This document shows, piece by piece, positions 52,032-60,918 of a stretch of 64,000 nt of DNA; the first letter of the stretch is position 1; each line of letters starts with the position of its first letter. Location: the NCBI RefSeq assembly GCF_001750165.1, contig NZ_CP015411.1:2074001-2138000 (forward strand). Direction: 5' to 3'. Made by a program: the position numbers and the translations under genes. The notes under the pieces were generated by a model, which searched no databases, was not told where the DNA came from, and worked only from the letters and a program-made list of their open reading frames with translations. The stretch is from Pseudoalteromonas luteoviolacea (GTDB taxonomy: Bacteria > Pseudomonadota > Gammaproteobacteria > Enterobacterales > Alteromonadaceae).

Positions 52032-53405
52032 TTATAATGTGTTGGTATTTTGAATATCAATGATATTTGCAAGTAAGTTTATTTTGTCTTGAATACGCAA
52101 GGTATTTGGGTATGCGCGTTTTGCGTCAATGAGTAATTGATAAGCTGCCTTTAAATCATCTGTATTTATATATAGTTGGGCACGACCTAATAGCGCTTGC
52201 AATTGTAATGCCTCAAATGCTTCAGCACGAATATACATTTGCTCAGCTTTGATATAATGCTTCTGTTGTAGCAGCAGGTGGGCAAAGCTAAGTAGTGCAT
52301 TTTGGTTATTTGGATCTGTATCTAACGCATTTTGATAATGCGCTAAAGCCTCGGTATGACGGTTTTTGGCTTCAAGTATTTGTGCTTGAGTCGAGAGCAT
52401 AAGGCTTTTATTTTGTGCGCTCAATGCGCTTTGTTCACTCAGATTTGTGATTAACCACTGGCTATCTTCCCAGCGGTTGGCTTGATTGAGCCAAAGCAGG
52501 TAATTGCGAATATCTTCAAATACGAGACGCTGACTTTTGACATGTGTTTTAAGTAAGGCAACTGCACGGTCAAATTGTGCTTGTTCAAAATGCAGGTTGA
52601 TCATGATTAATAAGTTTTGTTGTGGGATATCACCAAGTAATAGCGCGAATTCTAATGATTGTAGAGCGCGCTCATGGGTATCTTGCTCAATATGGATAGC
52701 AGCTTTGGTTAACCAGTATGATTGATTGTTTTTATCTTGTGCAATGAGTTCATTTAGCAATGCAAGTGCAGGTTGATGCATCTTGGCTTGTACTAAAGAG
52801 GTTAACAAACCCTGCTGCCATTGCGAATTGTGTGGCTCTAGGCTAAATGCTTTTTGATAGGCATAAACGGCACTGAGTCCGCCATGCTGTTGGAGGTTTA
52901 GGTAACCTAAATGTCCGTGCACTGAGGCGTTGTTGGATCCATACGCAATGGCTTTAGCAAAGTGTTGCCTCGCTTGAATAAAGTTTTCTGTGATCAGGTA
53001 AAGCACCCCAAGCTCTTCATGGGCACGTACTAACTGAGGTTTGCGTTTTAATACCAATTGGTACAAGTGAATAGTTTGGTTGTACGCCTTGAATGAGAAA
53101 TAGACTTGGGCTTTAATCATTAAAAGAGCAGGACTGAGTTCAACGTCATAGTAGGTATCGAGTTCTGATTTAACTTGCTGAAAATCATTGTTATTAAGTA
53201 GTATTCTGAGTTTTTCAGCTAATTCATATTCATCTGGTGCAAGCGACACTTCGCGCTCTAAATACTGTTCGCTAAATCCTGGTATCACAAATTTCACAGG
53301 TTCAAGTTCTAGTTTATACGTTTGCGCATTTACGCCAAATATGACGAAAAAATTCATTGTAAATAAAAGAGTTAGCGTAATTTTGTTATTCATTATATTA
53401 CCCAT
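52032..53405 (-). CDS. Periplasmic TPR protein of TonB cluster
   Basis: A 457-residue protein with a signal peptide (MNNKITLTLLFTMNFFVIFGVNA) and about ten tetratricopeptide repeats, seen from residue 80 on ('RAHEELGVLYLITENFIQARQHFAKAIAYG', 'WLTKAAIHIEQDTHERALQSLEFALLLG', 'EALAHYQNALDTDPNNQNALLSFAHLL'). A TPR protein of this kind commonly ends the exbB-exbD-tonB operons of Vibrio, Shewanella and Pseudoalteromonas, and may help link TonB to the outer membrane. It overlaps the tonB end by 8 nt if the ATG at 53405 is used; an ATG at 53393 is an alternative. Confidence 0.85.
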   Translation of the reverse strand: MGNIMNNKITLTLLFTMNFFVIFGVNAQTYKLELEPVKFVIPGFSEQYLEREVSLAPDEYELAEKLRILLNNNDFQQVKSELDTYYDVELSPALLMIKAQVYFSFKAYNQTIHLYQLVLKRKPQLVRAHEELGVLYLITENFIQARQHFAKAIAYGSNNASVHGHLGYLNLQQHGGLSAVYAYQKAFSLEPHNSQWQQGLLTSLVQAKMHQPALALLNELIAQDKNNQSYWLTKAAIHIEQDTHERALQSLEFALLLGDIPQQNLLIMINLHFEQAQFDRAVALLKTHVKSQRLVFEDIRNYLLWLNQANRWEDSQWLITNLSEQSALSAQNKSLMLSTQAQILEAKNRHTEALAHYQNALDTDPNNQNALLSFAHLLLQQKHYIKAEQMYIRAEAFEALQLQALLGRAQLYINTDDLKAAYQLLIDAKRAYPNTLRIQDKINLLANIIDIQNTNTL

Positions 53406-54057
53406 AATTGAAATTTATATCGTACAAATACACCGCTTGTACGGCTTTTCCTTCTTTTTTCGGAACCTCGAATCTGGCGTATTTAACCCACGTTTTTATG
53501 GTTTCAATCATTTCTGGGAATGCCGGGTCGATGATTTTTTTGATAAAGGGTTTGCCTGATTGGTCGATGATTAGTTCAACCGTTGTTTTTATCCTTTTTT
53601 CTCCATACTTGCGGACTGACTTTGGTGGCCTTACGTAACGCTGTGAGACGACTTTAGGTACTTTGTCTAGCTTTTCTACCTCTAGCATCGGGATCTTGGA
53701 AGTATAGAAATCACGTAGCTCAAATCGCTTAAGCGAAAACTTGGGCATTGAGATATCTGTAATGTTTGGCATTGCCATATTATTTTTAATGCCATAATTG
53801 ACTTTTACCGTACCTGTGAGGTCTAGGACATTGAGTGTACTCGTGTCATGGCTTGTGTCACTGGTTGTTGTTATTTGTGGTGGAGGAGGCGGTGGTGGAA
53901 TGAACATAGTAACATCGAGTTGAGCAATTTTTACCTGATCTGGCGGTGTAGTGTTTGTGCCATCGAGAAGTATTAATACGATAAATAAAATGGACGAAAG
54001 TCCTATAGCCGAGACCATCAAGGTGAACTTAGCCACACTCAATTGGGGCATTCGCAT
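53398..54057 (-). CDS. tonB: TonB family energy transducer
   Basis: A 219-residue TonB. TM helix at about 10-31 anchors it in the inner membrane. 'FIPPPPPPPQITTTSD' is a short proline run (7 prolines at 54-60), and the C-terminal domain (about 130-215) has 'TTVELIIDQSGKPFIKKIIDPAFPEMIETIKTWVKYARFEVPKKEGKAVQAVYLYDINF', the TonB beta-hairpin module. The periplasmic linker is shorter than in E. coli TonB. The start overlaps the exbD stop by 1 nt (TAATG), and the TPR gene follows, so it is translated as part of the operon. Confidence 0.92.
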   Translation of the reverse strand: MRMPQLSVAKFTLMVSAIGLSSILFIVLILLDGTNTTPPDQVKIAQLDVTMFIPPPPPPPQITTTSDTSHDTSTLNVLDLTGTVKVNYGIKNNMAMPNITDISMPKFSLKRFELRDFYTSKIPMLEVEKLDKVPKVVSQRYVRPPKSVRKYGEKRIKTTVELIIDQSGKPFIKKIIDPAFPEMIETIKTWVKYARFEVPKKEGKAVQAVYLYDINFNYG

Positions 54058-54467
54058 TACTGAAAGTCCTGTGTTGCCAAACTTATCTTAGTGATACCAG
54101 CCAACTTAGCTTGGTCAATCACCTTAACGAGCTGCTCTGTAGTCACTGCTTTATCTGCTTGGATGATTAGCGGTCTTGCTTCTTTACGATTTAAGTGTTC
54201 AAGAGTGCTGCGTATCCCGTTTATACCAATATTGGTGCCATCATAAATAACTTGACCGTCATTGGTAATGGCGAGTAAAAAGACGTTTTTTGCTAAGCTT
54301 TTACTTGAGATAGAAGATGGTTTATCCACTTCGACACCTGTTTCTTTGACAAATACCGTAGTGACGATAAAAAAAATCAAAAGAATAAACACCACATCGA
54401 GTAGTGGAGCCAAATCAATATCATCGGTTTGTTCGCGCCCAGTTTGTTGTTCAAATGAAGACTTCAT
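54057..54467 (-). CDS. exbD: ExbD family proton-channel subunit
   Basis: A 136-residue protein with one TM helix (about 21-40) containing D24 ('LAPLLDVVFILLIFFIVT'), equivalent to the essential Asp25 of E. coli ExbD, and a periplasmic domain ('LFLAITNDGQVIYDGTNIGINGIRSTLEHL...LIIQADKAVTTEQLVKVIDQAKLAGITKISLATQ'). It forms the proton-conducting motor with ExbB. It overlaps exbB by 4 nt (ATGA) upstream and tonB by 1 nt downstream. Confidence 0.95.
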   Translation of the reverse strand: MKSSFEQQTGREQTDDIDLAPLLDVVFILLIFFIVTTVFVKETGVEVDKPSSISSKSLAKNVFLLAITNDGQVIYDGTNIGINGIRSTLEHLNRKEARPLIIQADKAVTTEQLVKVIDQAKLAGITKISLATQDFQ

Positions 54468-54847
54468 TTTACACCTCGTAGCGCTTTGAATTTGAAAAGT
54501 AAAAGTTGACGAAGGATGAGTGCAGGAATAGCCAAAACGAGGCCTAATTTGGTTGTGATAAGGGCACTTGAAATGCCACCAGACATTACCGCTTGCTGAT
54601 TTAGGGCATCAAAAATTGACATGAATTCAAAAGTATTAAGCAACCCCTGAATGGTTCCGAGTAACCCAAGTAAAGGAAGTGCGGCAATTAATGCGAGTAG
54701 GGCAACCTGCCAATTTTTTACATTGGTTTCCCAGTCATCTCGCGAAGGGTGGCAGTAGAGATCAAAAATAATATAATAAGTTAGACTAGCGATACACAAT
54801 AGGGCTATCACGACGCCATTAGATAGTATTTGAGTAATATCAGCCAT
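54464..54847 (-). CDS. exbB: Short ExbB-like subunit
   Basis: A 127-residue protein of the MotA/TolQ/ExbB family, with three hydrophobic segments and 'ALIAALPLLGLLGTIQGLLNTFEFM' and 'AVMSGGISSALITTKLGLVLAIPALIL' (the pore-lining part). Other ExbB2-type proteins have about 170 residues, so this is a short version. The ATG at 54847 is chosen (AGGAG 8 nt upstream), 8-nt overlap with the end of the TtpC-like gene; the ORF starts at 54874. It pairs with ExbD, overlapping by 4 nt. The TtpC protein downstream also has an ExbB domain, so two ExbB modules are encoded in the cluster. Confidence 0.9.
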   Translation of the reverse strand: MADITQILSNGVVIALLCIASLTYYIIFDLYCHPSRDDWETNVKNWQVALLALIAALPLLGLLGTIQGLLNTFEFMSIFDALNQQAVMSGGISSALITTKLGLVLAIPALILRQLLLFKFKALRGVK

Positions 54848-56141
54848 GTATTTGCTCCTGTTGGCTGATCTCAAGTTTGCTCAAGTGCAGTGCCAGAGAT
54901 TCTAATGAAGATTGAAAACTTTTCACACGCCGTGTGAGTAGTGCACTGACGATCAGGGCAGGTATTGCCACAATTAGTCCAAGCTCTGTTGTGATTAATG
55001 CTTGTGATATCCCACCAGATACTACAGATGCCTCACCTGAACCAAAAATATTCATCATCAAAAATGTATGGATCATGCCAGATACTGTACCAAGCAAGCC
55101 GAGCAAGGGAGCAACTGTTGCACAGGTTGTAATTACACCAATATATTTTTCATTCAGCGCTTTTTGTTTTGATAACTCTGCCAATAACAGGTCATCTCTT
55201 TTTTGAGAAATTTCGCTTTGCTGTACAATATTAAACAGGGCCTGTTCAATTGTGCTGAGTTTAACGTAAAGCGCTTTCAACTCTATGGGAGATATCGGTT
55301 TATTGGCATATTTGATGACTTGTGCCGTGACCGTATTTATGTGTGGTAGCCTCGAGAGTTGAATTGCTTTGAAAAGCCCAATGATGAGCGCTGCGAGTGC
55401 AAATGAGATAATCGGAATAGCCCATGTGCCACCCTTGTTAAGGTAATCGAAAAAGGAAAACTGACTTTGCGCTAATTTATCAGCATTGCCAAGAGTAGGG
55501 TCAAAATGAATAAAGCCAAAGCCAGAACTTTTTAAATGGGCTAAGTCATTAAATAGCGTATTTTGCTGGTGGAATTGCTTTAATATGGGTGTACCGTTAT
55601 CAGTAGTTTTGGATACAATGCCTGCTTCTTTGTTATTAATAGCATACTCAATAGGGCCGATTTTAATCACATCAAATGTCGCAAGTGTGTTATCACTGCC
55701 GAACAATTGTTTTTGTTTAAATGTAGGTTCCAGCTTTTTATTGAAAGTGCTAATAATGCGATTGATATCAATGTTACCATTGTCATTCGAAATATGACTT
55801 TGCGTGGTTTTTTCAAATGCAGCTATGAGCTGTGCTTGATAACTTTTCTGATTTACCCATTGTTGATTACGCTGCTCCAACTGATTAACGTTGAGTAGTT
55901 GCTCATCTTCTAAACGTCGAATATTTCTGGCTTCATTACGCAGTTTTTTTACGGTTTTTAGTTGGGCCTGAAGTTGATTGGCAATCTTTTTGTGCTCGTC
56001 GTTTATGCGCATTTGAGCAGCGGTGAGTTGCTGTTGTGCACTGGCTATGCGCTTGATTAGTTCCGCTTTTAAGTCTGGCTCCATAGCCATTGAAGGCATG
56101 CACGTAATTATCAGTACTATGTAACAAACTCGATGAATCAT
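54840..56141 (-). CDS. TtpC-type ExbB protein with periplasmic N-terminal domain
   Basis: A 433-residue protein. The N-terminus is a signal-like segment (MIHRVCYIVLIITCMPSMA), then a coiled coil (about 25-85), a periplasmic domain (about 90-220) and a C-terminal ExbB domain with three TM helices ('GVITTCATVAPLLGLLGTVSGMIHTFLMMNIFG' and 'SVVSGGISQALITTELGLIVAIPALIVSALL'). This is the form of the TtpC/'ExbB1' protein of Vibrio TonB2 systems. The ATG at 56141 forms an ATGA overlap with the end of the DUF3450 gene, and gives a signal peptide, so it is preferred to the open frame up to 56279. Confidence 0.9.
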   Translation of the reverse strand: MIHRVCYIVLIITCMPSMAMEPDLKAELIKRIASAQQQLTAAQMRINDEHKKIANQLQAQLKTVKKLRNEARNIRRLEDEQLLNVNQLEQRNQQWVNQKSYQAQLIAAFEKTTQSHISNDNGNIDINRIISTFNKKLEPTFKQKQLFGSDNTLATFDVIKIGPIEYAINNKEAGIVSKTTDNGTPILKQFHQQNTLFNDLAHLKSSGFGFIHFDPTLGNADKLAQSQFSFFDYLNKGGTWAIPIISFALAALIIGLFKAIQLSRLPHINTVTAQVIKYANKPISPIELKALYVKLSTIEQALFNIVQQSEISQKRDDLLLAELSKQKALNEKYIGVITTCATVAPLLGLLGTVSGMIHTFLMMNIFGSGEASVVSGGISQALITTELGLIVAIPALIVSALLTRRVKSFQSSLESLALHLSKLEISQQEQIHG

Positions 56142-56926
56142 AATGCACCACTGCTGCGAGAGTTTATTGCCAATGGCAGCTGAACGTATTTTGCGCGCAT
56201 CGGGTTTGTTAAGATGTAAGTAACTTGGGATATGTGTGCTTGGGTGAGGGGAATATTCACCTGATCTTTGTGTTGCCATTGAAATTTATTGTCTTGATTT
56301 TGTCCATAGCCAAAATAATGTTTATCTTTTGAGATATACCATCCATGAGCTAGCCCTAAATACACTTGTTCAGCCAAAATAGATTCGTGCTCATTTAGCT
56401 CAATTAAACCAGTATGAAAAACCACCCTTTTATCAAAGTTATATGCTTGCTTTATTAGATTGAGAGCCACTTCTAATCGAATTGAATTAGACTCTGTATC
56501 TAGCCTTGATAACGTCTTTTTCCATTGCTGTTGGAGCGGTGGGGGTAGTTTAGTTATTACTGATTTAAGATGCTTTGACAACAAATCTAATTGGTGAGTG
56601 AGTTCGGCATTGGCGTGTTCAAAGGTGAACTGTTGTGATGTGAGCTTAGCACGTTTTTCTGATACAAGAGATTGATTTTTATTACTATTACTGATTAGCT
56701 TTTGCAGTGCAGTTTGCTCTTTTGAGAGTAGTAAACTTTTTTGTTGTAAATGTGTCTTTCTTTGCATCCATGATGTAGTCAAAGCACTTTTTTGTTTCTC
56801 AAGATTGAGCCATTGTTCAATGAGTTGTGTTTCATCCATTGCTTGCACAGAACATGTGCTAAACAACAGCATAATTATATTTAAATACCTTTGTTTAACG
56901 CAGAGAAGAATCATATTAAGTCTCAT
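56138..56926 (-). CDS. DUF3450 family coiled-coil protein
   Basis: A 262-residue exported protein. A signal peptide (about 10-30) precedes a long coiled coil ('LNLEKQKSALTTSWMQRKTHLQQKSLLLSKEQTALQKLI', to about 115), and then a C-terminal part 'LLNLIKQAYNFDKRVVFHTGLIELNEHESILAEQVYLGLAHGWYISKDKHYFGYGQNQDNKFQWQ', the signature of DUF3450. DUF3450 genes lie first in TtpC-ExbB-ExbD-TonB operons of Alteromonadales and Vibrionales, with an unproven accessory role. The start has no clear ribosome site. It is translationally coupled to the TtpC-like gene by ATGA. Confidence 0.87.
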   Translation of the reverse strand: MRLNMILLCVKQRYLNIIMLLFSTCSVQAMDETQLIEQWLNLEKQKSALTTSWMQRKTHLQQKSLLLSKEQTALQKLISNSNKNQSLVSEKRAKLTSQQFTFEHANAELTHQLDLLSKHLKSVITKLPPPLQQQWKKTLSRLDTESNSIRLEVALNLIKQAYNFDKRVVFHTGLIELNEHESILAEQVYLGLAHGWYISKDKHYFGYGQNQDNKFQWQHKDQVNIPLTQAHISQVTYILTNPMRAKYVQLPLAINSRSSGAL

Positions 56927-57244
56927 TTTAGATATTTCTGGTTGAAATTTGTTCGTTTTTTATATTAGGAACAATGCGGAATTTTTGTCAAACAGCCGAA
57001 TTTGAATTGATTTTTTAGTTGAAAATTATTGAAGTAATAAAATGTAGAATTGATTTAAATTGGTAAAAATATTGATAGGTGAGTATTAGACACCATGCAA
57101 TGTGTGTTTATTTAAAATAAAAACGTGTGCGTTATTTTTTATAAATATGGTGATTTTTCAATCAGAGAAATTGTAAGAATGACATATTTAGTTAATTTGC
57201 ATGTCTATGTATTGGCCATATGGCCAATACATAGAAGGTGTCAT
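56927..57244. other. Gap between DUF3450 and TonB-dependent receptor genes, 318 bp
   Basis: It is AT-rich and holds a 32-bp perfect palindrome (57204-57235) just downstream of the receptor stop codon. A TTGTTC/GAACAA repeat at 56949-56974 is a possible operator for the DUF3450 gene. No ORF is supported. Confidence 0.5.
57204..57235. repeat. 32-bp perfect palindrome after receptor gene
   Basis: The 16-bp arms (TCTATGTATTGGCCAT and its exact complement) meet without a spacer. It lies 9 bases after the receptor stop codon. There is no T-run on the receptor strand, so it is not a classical terminator. Confidence 0.85.
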
Positions 57245-59779
57245 TTAAAAGCTAAAGTTAACTTTTGCGTAATAGGTCATCCCATCAAATCCATATGGCA
57301 GAGCTCTAAGTGGGTAGCGCATTGCGCCATTGGTGATAAAGTTAAGCACCTCATCTTCTCCCAGTTCGTTTGGTGTTTTATCAAATAAATTGTCTATACC
57401 GACTGATAAATCAAAGTTGTCATTGATTTGGTATGCAAAGTTAATGTCGACTAACACGGCTGACTCAACAACACTGTTTTCTTGCCAGTGATTAGTCGGT
57501 GATAAAAAGTCAGGTAAGACAATGTGTTTGCCTGCAAAGTACGAAACCTCGGTTTTTCCAAAATAATTTAAACGAAGTAGCGAAGACCATTCATCTTTTT
57601 TATAGTCAAAAGTAAGTGTGGCACGTTCTTGTGGTTGGCCATGGGTTAAGAATGACTGCGTTTGTTCATCTAATGCGATGTCTTCAGATATGCCCTCTGG
57701 CGTATGTATTTTATCAATTGTGGTTTCATTTTTATTTGCAGCAAATGTGACTTCAAGCTCACCTGCAGCAATCTCGGTTGTGTAGGATGCGATTAAATCA
57801 ATCCCTTTGGTTGTCGAGTCGAGCGAGTTTGAGAAGAAGTTAGCTTGCACTGCACCCGAAGCTTTAAGCGCTGTATTGGCTTCTGGGAAGTTTTCAAGCG
57901 CCTCGCTGTCAACGCCAATGAAACTCCCTAAATTTATACGGTCATAAATCTTGATTTGATAGAAGTCTAATGTGATGGATAAATCATTGCTAGCGTCCCA
58001 TGCAAAGCCTAAATTTAAGTTATCAGACGACTCAAGTTGTAAGCCATCAATACCTAAAGCGCTTGGGAATGGTGAACCCGCAGTTGCTGTAAAAGAAGTC
58101 GCAAGTGAACCGTCGCCACCTAAACTTGTAGTGAATGCACTGTAACCGGCTTGTTGTAATGACGGGGCCCTAAATCCAGTTGATGCCGCAGCTCTGACAG
58201 CCAGATCTTCTGTGACTTCATAGCGAGTTGCGAGTTTCCAAATGGTTTCGTCACCTGAGTCTGATACATCTTCATACCTTAGTGCACCACTGACTAACCA
58301 ATACTCATTCAGTAAGGTTTCTGCTTCAATGTAAATAGCATGACTTGAACGATCAGCTTCATTGGCTGCGTCAGGTCTTAGCCCTTGGTAAGCTTGGAAT
58401 CCACAATCTGCAAAAACGCTAGAGTCGATCACGGAAGGGAATGAGCTTGCTGCGTTCGAAGCACCACATGCGTACGATGCAACTTCACCAGGCACAATTT
58501 CGTAATTTTCTTTACGGTATTCAGCACCAATCGACACATAAATAGGTTCGGCATCGCCACGTTCAATAACACCATTTAAGTCAAAGTTGGTTGTCCATTG
58601 ATCAAATCTAAACCCACCGGAATAACCTCCATTAGGGCCCGCGTTTTCTACAATCTGTTCATCACTGGCATTGGGGTTGTTGGCAAGGTACTCGGCTGCA
58701 TAGGAAGCATTAATGGTATTTGATGATGAGTAGCCATACTTGTTTTGGCCATAGACACTAGAGAAATCGAAACTCCAATCGGGGTTGATATCTCCTTTAA
58801 AGCCAACTGCAAACGAAATGTCATCCGCTTCGTTGTCTATGCGAGGTAAAAATCCGTCTGGGTATACCTGTGGCACGTTGCGTTCTGCACGGTTAAAGTC
58901 ACGGTAAAAACCATTACCAAAAGCGGTTCTATTGGAGTATCCGCCAAATGAATAAAGCTCTTTATCACCAAATGGCAACGCAGCATTGAAGAAAAGTGAA
59001 GTAAATTCACTATCGGAGTTACCTTGTCGCCACCTGACCGTGTCGGATAATTCTCCTGCAGGGATTGTCGATGAACCACCAGTATCACGTTCAGCGCGGT
59101 TAGTACCCTCTGCATCTCGATACTCTAGAGATAAGTTTACAAAACCGCCTTCGCTGCCTATATCAAAGCCTCGGTTTAAACCGAAAGCATAGGTATCCCC
59201 ATCACCTTCGCCTGTCGCACTGCCTTGGAAAAAACCAGTGGTTACTCCGGTTGAATCATTTAAAGATAAATTGATCACCCCTGCAATTGCATCTGAACCA
59301 TATCGAGCAGCGGCGCCATCTCGCAGGATCTCGACATTTTTTAATGCCATCATTGGAATGGAGTTCATATCGGTACCAGCAGCACCAGCGCCGACGGTTC
59401 CGGTTAGACCAAAAATAGCTTGAGTATGTCTTCTTTTACCATTGATAAGTACTAACGTTTGATCTGGCTGTAGCCCCCTTAATGTGGCCGGACGGAATAG
59501 GTCGGAACCATCAGAAACTTGAGTTCTACTAAAGTTAAACGAAGGGGCGATTGATTGTAAGCTCTGTCCAAGCTCCGTGTAGCCTCCTTTGTTGAGCTGC
59601 TCTGTATCAAGAATATCAATGGGTGACGTTGATTCAGTTGCAGTACGATTTGAAACTTTAGAGCCTAATACTGAGATAGTTTCAATTTTTGTATCTGTTG
59701 ATTCGGTTTGTTGTGCAAAAGATGCGCTGCTTGCTAGCAGTGCAAGCGCGATTGGTGATAGTTTGAGAGATCCTGTCAT
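57245..59779 (-). CDS. TonB-dependent outer-membrane receptor
   Basis: An 844-residue outer-membrane transporter. After a signal peptide (MTGSLKLSPIALALLASSASFA) comes a likely TonB box (ETISVLGS), then the plug domain ('RPATLRGLQPDQTLVLINGKRRHTQAIFGL', 'KNVEILRDGAAARYGSDAIAGVINLSL') and a C-terminal beta-barrel ending 'YYAKVNFSF' with a terminal aromatic. The length and loops fit the peptide- or siderophore-type receptors of this order, but the ligand cannot be told. It lies directly upstream of the DUF3450-TtpC-ExbB-ExbD-TonB operon on the same strand, so the receptor is close to its energising genes. A candidate operator is at 59814-59828. Confidence 0.92.
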   Translation of the reverse strand: MTGSLKLSPIALALLASSASFAQQTESTDTKIETISVLGSKVSNRTATESTSPIDILDTEQLNKGGYTELGQSLQSIAPSFNFSRTQVSDGSDLFRPATLRGLQPDQTLVLINGKRRHTQAIFGLTGTVGAGAAGTDMNSIPMMALKNVEILRDGAAARYGSDAIAGVINLSLNDSTGVTTGFFQGSATGEGDGDTYAFGLNRGFDIGSEGGFVNLSLEYRDAEGTNRAERDTGGSSTIPAGELSDTVRWRQGNSDSEFTSLFFNAALPFGDKELYSFGGYSNRTAFGNGFYRDFNRAERNVPQVYPDGFLPRIDNEADDISFAVGFKGDINPDWSFDFSSVYGQNKYGYSSSNTINASYAAEYLANNPNASDEQIVENAGPNGGYSGGFRFDQWTTNFDLNGVIERGDAEPIYVSIGAEYRKENYEIVPGEVASYACGASNAASSFPSVIDSSVFADCGFQAYQGLRPDAANEADRSSHAIYIEAETLLNEYWLVSGALRYEDVSDSGDETIWKLATRYEVTEDLAVRAAASTGFRAPSLQQAGYSAFTTSLGGDGSLATSFTATAGSPFPSALGIDGLQLESSDNLNLGFAWDASNDLSITLDFYQIKIYDRINLGSFIGVDSEALENFPEANTALKASGAVQANFFSNSLDSTTKGIDLIASYTTEIAAGELEVTFAANKNETTIDKIHTPEGISEDIALDEQTQSFLTHGQPQERATLTFDYKKDEWSSLLRLNYFGKTEVSYFAGKHIVLPDFLSPTNHWQENSVVESAVLVDINFAYQINDNFDLSVGIDNLFDKTPNELGEDEVLNFITNGAMRYPLRALPYGFDGMTYYAKVNFSF

Positions 59780-59813
59780 AACTTACTACTCTATAATTTT
59801 TATTTATTTTATA

Positions 59814-59828
59814 GGCTTAGCCTAAGCC
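59814..59828. promoter_or_regulatory. Inverted repeat upstream of receptor gene
   Basis: GGCTTAG-C-CTAAGCC is a perfect 15-bp palindrome with one central base, 35 bp before the receptor start codon. It may be an operator for the divergent LysR regulator or for a local repressor. Confidence 0.5.
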
Positions 59829-59902
59829 CAAGTTGTCATAAAAAAATCTCAAGTGCAACACCTTTGTATCTATAATGTAAACTTTAATGTGTTTTTGACC
59901 AT

Positions 59903-60823
59903 TTAGGCTGATGATATTGCAATTGCTGCAATCTCGCTGAGTTCTTTTTTTAACCAGCTCAGTCCTGGATCCAATTCAAAGGCGCGATGCCAAGCCATGT
60001 ATAATCGATAAGGAGGTAAGGCAATTGGCGGTGTGTAAATATCAATCAAATCTTGCTCGGTAGATGAGATTGCACGTGTAGGGACCGTTGCTATCAAGTC
60101 ACTAGTTGCAACTAAGCTGATTGCCTGCATGAGGTGTGGAGTTATGGCTGCAATGTGCCTTTCTGTATTAATCTTACTCAACTCAATATCCAAACTACCG
60201 TATTCTTGACCCCAAGGAGAGATTAAAATGTGCTGTGCTTGTAGATAACTGGATAATGACATCTCATTGTTAAAAAGTGGGTGGTTTCTGCGTGAGATCA
60301 CCCGATAATCCCCGCTTAATAATGTTTCATATTCAATATCTGAGTCCAAGGTATCAGTGTGATTAAAGGTCAAAACGAGATCGATTTGATTAATGGTTAA
60401 AGCCGATAGAGGCAGCTCGGACTCTAAATCCACAACTTTTATTTTAATACCTGAATGGGTAGCGGAAAGTTTATTCAGTAACGGAAATACAAAAAGTCTT
60501 GCGATGAAATCTGTAGTAGCAATAGTGAATTGTCGTTTGGATGTAGTTATATCAAATTTATCCAAGCTACTGGCAACTTGGTTGAGTAATGCGACACCTT
60601 GCTGCGCAAGAGGCTGTATCATAAGCGCTTTCTTTGTTGGTTTCATTTCACCTTGCTGTCTGACGAATAAAGGGTCATCAAATGCAACTCGTAAACGTTT
60701 CAGTGCGTGACTCATAGCCGATTGGCTTAAGCTTAACAACTCAGCCGCTTCTGACACACTTTGTGTTTGGTACAAAGCGTCCAAAACAAGCCACAAATTC
60801 TGGTCAAACTGTCTTAAATTCAT
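59903..60823 (-). CDS. LysR family transcriptional regulator
   Basis: A LysR-type regulator of about 306 residues. The helix-turn-helix is clear: 'NLRQFDQNLWLVLDALYQTQSVSEAAELLSLSQSAMSHALKRLRVAFDDPLFVRQQGEMKPTKKAL'. The effector domain follows from about residue 85. The ATG at 60823 is chosen because it gives the usual short lead before the DNA-binding domain; the frame extends to 60919 and several other ATGs have weak ribosome sites, so the N-terminus is uncertain. It is divergent from the cupin gene, whose start lies at the far end of that frame, so the upper codons overlap the cupin promoter. The cupin gene is the likely target. Confidence 0.88.
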   Translation of the reverse strand: MNLRQFDQNLWLVLDALYQTQSVSEAAELLSLSQSAMSHALKRLRVAFDDPLFVRQQGEMKPTKKALMIQPLAQQGVALLNQVASSLDKFDITTSKRQFTIATTDFIARLFVFPLLNKLSATHSGIKIKVVDLESELPLSALTINQIDLVLTFNHTDTLDSDIEYETLLSGDYRVISRRNHPLFNNEMSLSSYLQAQHILISPWGQEYGSLDIELSKINTERHIAAITPHLMQAISLVATSDLIATVPTRAISSTEQDLIDIYTPPIALPPYRLYMAWHRAFELDPGLSWLKKELSEIAAIAISSA

Positions 60824-60918
60824 AGTATGTACAATATTCATATTTATCTGAAAAATGTACATTTGATTCATGCTCTTTTGCAACATATTCTTTTTATGAG
60901 CATTAGAGTGAGTAGACA

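Noticed and set aside
56949..56974. Possible Fur or iron-type operator before the TonB operon
   Set aside because: The TTGTTC/GAACAA repeat does not match the Fur box and is too short to name.
58986..59192. Reading frames opposite to the receptor gene
   Set aside because: They lie wholly inside a well-supported long CDS, have no ribosome site or recognisable product, and are shadows.
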